The notes under the pieces: model-generated
Databases searched by the model: none
Seen by the model: only the letters and a program-made list of their open reading frames with translations
What the model was told of the DNA's origin: nothing
In this document: positions 58,601 to 64,000 of the stretch, piece by piece
Position numbering within the stretch: the stretch's first letter is position 1
Layout: each line of letters starts with the position of its first letter
Program-made: the position numbers and the translations under genes
Source: Actinorhabdospora filicis
GTDB lineage: Bacteria > Actinomycetota > Actinomycetes > Mycobacteriales > Micromonosporaceae
Direction: 5' to 3'
Length of the DNA stretch: 64,000 bases
NCBI RefSeq assembly: GCF_030269765.1
Contig: NZ_BSTX01000001.1
Span: 724,106-788,105 of the forward strand

Positions 58601-61233
58601 TGGCGGGGTGGCGCACCGTACTCGCCGACACGGTCAGCCGCGACCTGGCCACCGCCAGGGACGCCGCCAGGGCCCTGCGCGAGCACGCGCAGGCCACCGC
58701 GGCCTACGCCACCGAGACCGCACGGCGCACCCTCGAAGCCGGACGCGACGAGCAGGCGCGCCTGGCCGCCGAGCACCGCGACAGGACCACCGCGCTGGAG
58801 GACCAGACCGCGCAGGCCACCGCGTCCACGCTGGCGCGCCTGGCCGCCCTGGCCAAGGAGTACGCGCCCGGCGCCGCCGGTGACGCCTGGGCCGACTGGC
58901 ATCCGACCACGCACGGGCGCGGGGTGGCACCCGGGCTGCTGCGCATCGGCGTCCTGGACGCCCCCGGCGAACCGCCCGCGCTGGCGCCGCTGCTGGACCG
59001 CGCGCACCTGGTGTGCGCCACCGACCCCGGCGCGCTGCTGCCGGGCATCCTGCTGCGCGCCCTGGGCACCACTCCGCCGGGCAGCGTGCAGCTGACCGTC
59101 TACGACCCCGAGCGCCTCGGCGGCTCCCTGGCCGGGCTCGCGCCACTGGCCCCGGCGGGGCTGCTCAGCTTCGTCGGCCCCAATGGGCTCTCCGACATGC
59201 TCGACGAGCTCGTCGAGCAGATCCGCCGCATCAACGAGACCGTGCTGGCCGGCGAGTACCACTCGCTGCTGGAGCTTGCCGAGAAGACCGGCCGCCGCCC
59301 CGAGCCGTGGCGGGTGGCGGTGCTGCTGGACGACAATGGCCAGGACGACTGGACCGCCAAGCAGCGCGCGCAGCTGGCGCGGATCCTGCGCACCGGCGTC
59401 GCCTGCGGCGTCCACGTCATCGTCCAGGGCGACCCGGGCGAGCTCACCGGCCCCGACGTGGAGTCGGTCACCGCGACCGGCACGTCCATGACCGCCGACT
59501 TCGCCGTCCGGCTCGACCCGCCGCCACCGGCCACGCTGGTCACCGGGACGTGCCGGACGATCGCCGAGCGCTTCGCCGCCGGACCCGACCCGGCCGTCTT
59601 CGGCGATCTGCTGCCCGCCGACGACGGTGAACTGTGGACGCACTCCTCGGCCGCCGGGCTCACCGCGCCCATCGGCGAGGGCGCCGAGGGCCGCCTCATC
59701 GAAGTCACCCTCGGCGACAACCCGCCGCACGCGCTCATCGGCGGCCCGTCGGGCGCGGGCAAGACGAACCTGCTGTACGCGTGGATCGGCGCGCTGACCG
59801 CCCGCTACGGGCCCGACGAGCTGGCCCTGTACCTCCTGGACTTCAAGGAGGGCGTGTCCTTCGCGCGGTTCGCGCGCGGCCGCCGCGACCCCAGCTGGCT
59901 GCCGCACGTCCGGCTGGTCGGCGTCAACATCAACGACGACCGCGAGTTCGGGCTGGCGCTGCTGCGGCACCTGCGCGACGAGCTGCGCCGCCGCGCCGAG
60001 GCCGCCAAGCGGCACGAGGCCACCAAGCTCGAAGAGCTGCGGCACCAGGACCCCGGCGGGCGCTGGCCGCGGATCGTGGCCATCATCGACGAGTTCCAGG
60101 TCCTGCTCGACGGCCGCGACCAGGTCAGCAACGAGGCCGTCGGCCTCCTGGAGGACCTCGCGCGGCGCGGCCGCTCGCAGGGCATCCACCTGGTCCTGGC
60201 CAGCCAGGACGTCGCCGGGATCGAGGCCCTGTGGGGCCGCCCGGCGCTGGTCGCGCAATTCACGCTGCGGGTGGCGCTGCCCAAGGCGCGGCGGATCCTC
60301 GCCGAGACCAACACCGCCGCCGACGAGATCCCCCGCTACCACGCGGTGGTCAACTCCGACTCCGGCGTGACCTCCGCCAACCGCGTCGTGCGCGTCCCGG
60401 ACGCCTCCAACCGCAGCGCGTGGGACCCGCTCCAGCAGCGCCTGTGGCGGCAGCGCCCGGCCGACAATGACGAGCCGCGCCTGTTCGACGGCGACCACGT
60501 GCCCTCGCTGACCGACGCCGTCGACGTGGGCGGCACCGTCCCCACCGCGCTGCTCGGGCAGACCATCGACGTCAGCACCGGCTCGGCGCGGCTGCGGCTG
60601 ACCCGCACCGTCGGGCGCAACCTCGCCATCCTCGGCACCCGCACCCAGGAGGCCTGCGACATCCTCGCCTCGGCGGCGATCTCGGTGGCCCGGCAGGGCG
60701 AGGCGCGCTTCACCATCTTCTGCCCCGACCCCGACGCGCGCCCGGCCGCCGACCGGCTCGCGCTGACCCTGGGCGCGGAGATGCGCGAGAGCCTCGCCGA
60801 GGTCCTCGGCGACCTCTCCGGCGCCGAGTCCGGCGTCCCGCACCTGGTGCTGCTGTACGCGGTGGACGCCGCCAGCGGCGGCCTGGACGCCCTCGCCAAG
60901 GAACGCTTCCGGCAGCTGCTGCTCACCGGGCCCGAGCGGCGCATCCACACCCTCGGCTGGTGGCGGTCGGTGCCGCGCCTGCGCGAGGACCTCGGCGGCT
61001 TCGCCGCGCGCTTCGACTCCATCGACGCCTGGCTCGCCCTCGACGTCCACGGACCCGAGCTGGCGCCGCTGTCGCCGATCCCCGGCGGGCCCCCGTGGTA
61101 CCCCCGGCCCCGGCGCGGGCTGTTCTTCGACCGGGCCGTGCACCGCCACCCCGAGGTCGTCATCCCCTACGACACCGCCGCTGCCACCAGCCCGCACGGC
61201 TCGATGCTGCTGGGAGAGCCGCATGCCGGGTGA
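58597..61233 (+). CDS. FtsK/SpoIIIE-type ATPase
   Basis: 878 residues. The N-terminal about 90 residues are coiled coil (RDAARALREHAQATAAYA ...). The FtsK/SpoIIIE motor has Walker A GGPSGAGKT at about 382-391, ALYLLDFKEGVSF, Walker B VAIIDEFQVLL at about 496-502, and LVLASQDV. A second motor-like half around 670-690 has a degenerate Walker A (ILGTRTQEAC), so it is probably inactive. This resembles the multi-domain EccC coupling ATPases of type VII secretion, with one active and one silent motor. No TM segment is apparent in this polypeptide. Locus function is unassigned. Confidence 0.82.
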   Translation: MMAGWRTVLADTVSRDLATARDAARALREHAQATAAYATETARRTLEAGRDEQARLAAEHRDRTTALEDQTAQATASTLARLAALAKEYAPGAAGDAWADWHPTTHGRGVAPGLLRIGVLDAPGEPPALAPLLDRAHLVCATDPGALLPGILLRALGTTPPGSVQLTVYDPERLGGSLAGLAPLAPAGLLSFVGPNGLSDMLDELVEQIRRINETVLAGEYHSLLELAEKTGRRPEPWRVAVLLDDNGQDDWTAKQRAQLARILRTGVACGVHVIVQGDPGELTGPDVESVTATGTSMTADFAVRLDPPPPATLVTGTCRTIAERFAAGPDPAVFGDLLPADDGELWTHSSAAGLTAPIGEGAEGRLIEVTLGDNPPHALIGGPSGAGKTNLLYAWIGALTARYGPDELALYLLDFKEGVSFARFARGRRDPSWLPHVRLVGVNINDDREFGLALLRHLRDELRRRAEAAKRHEATKLEELRHQDPGGRWPRIVAIIDEFQVLLDGRDQVSNEAVGLLEDLARRGRSQGIHLVLASQDVAGIEALWGRPALVAQFTLRVALPKARRILAETNTAADEIPRYHAVVNSDSGVTSANRVVRVPDASNRSAWDPLQQRLWRQRPADNDEPRLFDGDHVPSLTDAVDVGGTVPTALLGQTIDVSTGSARLRLTRTVGRNLAILGTRTQEACDILASAAISVARQGEARFTIFCPDPDARPAADRLALTLGAEMRESLAEVLGDLSGAESGVPHLVLLYAVDAASGGLDALAKERFRQLLLTGPERRIHTLGWWRSVPRLREDLGGFAARFDSIDAWLALDVHGPELAPLSPIPGGPPWYPRPRRGLFFDRAVHRHPEVVIPYDTAAATSPHGSMLLGEPHAG

Positions 61234-61948
61234 GAACCCACGCGACGCCTACAAGTCGGCGACACAGACGCTCTCGCGCACCTTCTCCGGCCGCCGCGAG
61301 CAGCAGGAGCGGCTGCAGAAGAAGCACCGCGAGGACGTGGCCGCCATCCGCGCCCGCGTCGGGGAGACCCTCGCCGCCCGCGACGCCGCCGCGAAGTCGG
61401 CCGCCGAGGCCAGCGCGAAGGTCGACGACATCGACGAGCGCGCCGGGGCGCTGTGGCGCGACCTGCTCGGCTACGTCGGCTCCGGGCGGATCCCGCCGCG
61501 GCTGCGCGACATCGGTGAGGCGCCGCGCGCGATCGAGGCGCGGGGCGTGGTCCGCAAACCGAAGGCCCCCCGCGTCCCGGACCCCATGGCACTGCTGGAA
61601 CGCGCGCGCAAGACCCTCGCGCTGGCCCGACGCGGGCAGCTGGAGTTCCCGCCGCCGCGGTACCTGGTCGCGCTGATGGCGCTGATCGGGGCGGTCTGCG
61701 GGCTCGCGGCGGTCATCGGCGCGCAGGCGATCCTGGACGCCGCCGGGGGCGGTGACGGGAACAAGGCGCTCGTGCTGCGCCCGCTGGCGCTGGTGTGCGT
61801 GTTCCTGGGGCCGTTCATCGGCCTGCCATTGGCGAGCATCTATCTGGGCTGGCGGCACCGGCAGCGGCCGCGCCAGCACCACATCTGGCTGCTCATCGGC
61901 TCGGGCGTGGTCGCGCTGGTCATCGCCGTTCCACTGCTGATGCTGTAA
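61223..61948 (+). CDS. coiled-coil membrane protein of the FtsK locus
   Basis: 241 residues. The N-terminal half is charged and helical (about 25-75, REQQERLQKKHREDV ...), followed by a Pro-containing linker and three TM helices at about 150-170, 180-208 and 218-240. The topology places the coiled coil in the cytoplasm, where it could meet the ATPase. It overlaps the ATPase stop by 11 nt, so it is the last gene of the four-gene operon. No family recognised. Confidence 0.7.
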   Translation: MPGENPRDAYKSATQTLSRTFSGRREQQERLQKKHREDVAAIRARVGETLAARDAAAKSAAEASAKVDDIDERAGALWRDLLGYVGSGRIPPRLRDIGEAPRAIEARGVVRKPKAPRVPDPMALLERARKTLALARRGQLEFPPPRYLVALMALIGAVCGLAAVIGAQAILDAAGGGDGNKALVLRPLALVCVFLGPFIGLPLASIYLGWRHRQRPRQHHIWLLIGSGVVALVIAVPLLML

Positions 61949-62073
61949 GCGGCCCCAAACGTCCGTCCGCCGTTCCCGCACCCGCACAGACCCGGTTACC
62001 GAACAGTACTTGCGAGGTCACCTTCCGGTCGCGTTCGGAACAGAGCATGAAGTCGCCCAAAAAGGAGGCGGCC

Positions 62074-62844
62074 ATGCTCCCCGACCACGCCATCGTGGCG
62101 AACCCCCACCGGACCGACCTGGCTACCGACAACTCCCGTTACTCCATCCGCGTCGCCGACGCCGACGAGCTGCGCGCCGCGCAGCGGCTGCGGCACCGCG
62201 TCTTCGCCGGCGAGCTCGGCGCCCGCCTGCACTCCCCCCTGGCGGGACTCGACGTGGACACCTGGGACGCCCTCTGCGACCACCTCGTGGTCGTCGACGA
62301 CCCCACCGGCGAGGTCGTCGGCACCTACCGCATGCTGCCTCCCGGCCGCAGCCCCCGGCTCTACTCCGACACCGAGTTCGACCTGCGCGAACTCGACCCC
62401 TACCGGGCCGGTTTCGTGGAGACCGGACGCTCCTGCGTCGACCCGCAGCACCGCGGCGGCGCCGTCATCAACCTCATGTGGGCCGGCATCGCCCGCTACC
62501 TGCTGCTGACCGGCCACCGCCTCCTCGGCGGATGCGCGTCGGTTCCGGCCGCCGACGCCGACGAGGTGTGGGCCTACGTGAAGGACCGCCACCTGTCCGC
62601 CGACGTCCACGTCACCCCTCACAACCCGTGGCCGGTGAGCGAGGCGCGCGGCGACGTCAAGGCCGTCCCGCCGCTGCTGCGCGGCTACCTGCGGCTGGGC
62701 GCGAAGATCTGCGGCCCGCCGGCGCACGACCCCGACTTCGGGGTGGCCGACTTCTACGTCCTGCTCGACCTGGACAAGACCAACCCGCGCTACCTGAGGC
62801 ACTTCCTCGGTGAGCACGGCCTGGGCGAACTGGCCGCGGCATGA
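62074..62844 (+). CDS. OlsB-like ornithine N-acyltransferase (GNAT)
   Basis: 256 residues. GNAT-fold acyltransferase of the OlsB/hemolysin family, which transfers a 3-hydroxyacyl group from ACP to ornithine's alpha-amino group. RYSIRVADADELRAAQRLRHRVFAGELGARL, then FVETGRSCVDPQHRGGAVINLMWAGIARYL and ADFYVLLDL are family features. ATG 62074 is chosen because AAAGGAGG lies 5 nt upstream; an in-frame ATG at 62047 lacks this. The stop overlaps the acyltransferase start (ATGA). Together they form a probable ornithine-lipid synthesis pair. Confidence 0.86.
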   Translation: MLPDHAIVANPHRTDLATDNSRYSIRVADADELRAAQRLRHRVFAGELGARLHSPLAGLDVDTWDALCDHLVVVDDPTGEVVGTYRMLPPGRSPRLYSDTEFDLRELDPYRAGFVETGRSCVDPQHRGGAVINLMWAGIARYLLLTGHRLLGGCASVPAADADEVWAYVKDRHLSADVHVTPHNPWPVSEARGDVKAVPPLLRGYLRLGAKICGPPAHDPDFGVADFYVLLDLDKTNPRYLRHFLGEHGLGELAAA

Positions 62845-63818
62845 CCGGAGTCCGGGCGTGGGAGGAGACCGACCTGAACCGTGTGGGCGGGCCCGCCCGG
62901 GTGGAGACCGGCGGAACGAGCCCCGGCCCCTGGTTCCCCGTCTCCGACTGCTCCCCCGCCTGCCTGCCCGGGCCCGCCGCGCTGCCCACCGTCGGGCCGC
63001 TGCGACGGGTCCTGCGGCTGGCGGCGCTGCTGGCCGTCCTCCTCGCGGGACTCCTGGCCGTACCAGCCGCCCCCGCCCTCGCACCGCGCTTGGCACGGGC
63101 CGCGATGCGGGCGGTGGGGGTCCGGGTCCCGCTCCGCCCCAGGGACGAAGTCGAACCCGGCTCCCTCGTCGTCGCCAACCACTCCTCCTGGCTCGACGTG
63201 GTGGCCCTGGTGTCCCTGGGGCGCGGCCGGTCCCCGGTGCGGATGCTCGCCAAGCGCGAGGTCGGGTCCTGGCCGCTGGTCGGCGGGCTCGCCCGCCGCA
63301 CCGGCGCGCTGTTCGTGGACCGGGCCGCGCTGCGGAACCTGCCGTCCACCGTGGACGCCGTCGCGGCCCGCCTGCGCGGCGGGGAGAGCGTCGGGGTGTT
63401 CCCCGAGGCGACCACGTGGTGCCTCCCGGCGCGCGGGCGGTTCCGGCCCGCGCCCTTCCAGGCCGCCATCGACGCCGGGGCGCCGGTGGCGCCGGTGACC
63501 CTCTGGTTCACCCTCGCCGACGGCGCGCCGACCACCGCCGCCGGGTTCCTCGGCGAGGAGAGCTTCCTGGCCTCCCTCAAGCGCGTCATCGCCGTCAAGG
63601 GCCTCCTGCTGCACATCATCCCGTCGCCGCCGTTCCAGGCCGTCGGCGACCGCCGCGCGCTGGCCAGGCGCGCCGAGACCTCGGTGGTGCACGACGCGCT
63701 GGCCGGATTCGTCACCTACGCGCACCCCACGCCACGGGCCGTGAACACGGCGTGCCCGGCTCCCGCGTTTCAGGACGCGGTGGGCGGGCATCTGGCCGCC
63801 GTCACCGTCCCGGCGTAG
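62841..63818 (+). CDS. OlsA/PlsC-like 1-acylglycerol-3-phosphate acyltransferase
   Basis: 325 residues. The N-terminal part is hydrophilic then has a TM helix (about 53-80). The acyltransferase domain has NHSSWLD (the HxxxxD motif with catalytic His/Asp) and FPEATT, with VANHSSWLDVVALV as the landmark. In ornithine-lipid synthesis, OlsA adds the second acyl chain to lyso-ornithine lipid. PlsC function (phosphatidic-acid synthesis) is the alternative. It overlaps the OlsB-like gene by four bases. A hairpin at 63835-63866 ends the operon. Confidence 0.85.
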   Translation: MTGVRAWEETDLNRVGGPARVETGGTSPGPWFPVSDCSPACLPGPAALPTVGPLRRVLRLAALLAVLLAGLLAVPAAPALAPRLARAAMRAVGVRVPLRPRDEVEPGSLVVANHSSWLDVVALVSLGRGRSPVRMLAKREVGSWPLVGGLARRTGALFVDRAALRNLPSTVDAVAARLRGGESVGVFPEATTWCLPARGRFRPAPFQAAIDAGAPVAPVTLWFTLADGAPTTAAGFLGEESFLASLKRVIAVKGLLLHIIPSPPFQAVGDRRALARRAETSVVHDALAGFVTYAHPTPRAVNTACPAPAFQDAVGGHLAAVTVPA

Positions 63819-63834
63819 CGTTCTAGTCGTCCCG

Positions 63835-63866
63835 CCCGCCGTTCGGTCCTCCACCCGGACGGCGGG
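63835..63866 (+). terminator. 12-bp GC hairpin
   Basis: CCCGCCGTTCGG pairs with CCGGACGGCGGG (one G-T wobble) around an 8-nt loop, 17 nt after the stop of the PlsC-like gene. Confidence 0.7.
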
Positions 63867-63971
63867 ACGGGCGTCTTCCGCGATAGGTTTCGCCAAGCCG
63901 CGCGAAGCGGCGCCGCAGGCCTGGACGAAGCACCCCGCGCAAGGGATACCGGCCGGTTGTGGGAGTCCCCC

Positions 63972-64000
63972 ATGAAACCGCGACCGGAAGTGTGCGCATC
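63972..64000 (+). CDS. possible start of a gene cut by the window edge
   Basis: ATG at 63972 is preceded by GGGAG at good spacing and opens nine codons (MKPRPEVCA) to the edge. Too short to identify; reported only as a possible truncated gene. Confidence 0.25.

Overview
The window is about 64 kb of very GC-rich chromosome from an actinobacterium. Evidence for this is the GC-biased third codon positions, frequent GTG starts, leaderless-looking genes, NucS mismatch repair, a group II truncated globin, actinobacterial-type DivIVA coiled-coil proteins and an OtsA/OtsB trehalose pathway. Aerial-growth actinomycetes of the Streptosporangiales/Thermomonosporaceae type are my best guess, but this is inference and no rRNA marker is present. 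I see no tRNA, rRNA, CRISPR array, phage or insertion-sequence transposase. Gene density is high, with many 1-14 nt overlaps between cotranscribed genes and several convergent genes that overlap at their 3' ends.

Left third (1-22.8 kb): a gene-free low-complexity stretch (1-566); an FtsX-type ABC exporter with a divergent NarL-type two-component system; a DUF5130 pair; kynureninase; an HNH endonuclease, MscS channel, MFS exporter and globin; three tandem M1-family lipoprotein metallopeptidases; then a 700-bp non-coding region holding a long imperfect inverted repeat. After this come a YbjN-like protein, an MmpS-like lipoprotein, an EttA/thioesterase operon and a YtrA-type repressor/ABC operon behind a clear palindromic operator.

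Middle (22.8-50 kb): OtsA followed by an unusual trehalose-phosphatase/GH15 fusion; two tandem DivIVA-like coiled-coil proteins; an AI-2E family membrane protein; a membrane pseudokinase; two overlapping alpha/beta hydrolases; a TrmB/LuxR hybrid regulator; a large secreted subtilisin; RidA, LysR, 3-hydroxyacyl-CoA dehydrogenase and aldehyde dehydrogenase; a frameshifted small membrane protein; three small secreted proteins including an I36-type protease inhibitor; NucS; and assorted regulators and membrane proteins.

Right (49-64 kb): a TAT/lipoprotein agmatine deiminase divergent from a TetR regulator across a perfect 24-bp palindrome; a 59-residue six-cysteine peptide; a two-gene RNA repair cassette (RNA ligase-kinase, and a fused end-recognition/EEP/2H/nucleotidyltransferase protein); a four-gene FtsK/SpoIIIE-ATPase locus that resembles a reduced type VII-like system but is unassigned; and an OlsB-OlsA type ornithine-lipid operon. 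The RNA repair cassette and the FtsK locus are the strongest candidates for under-described systems.
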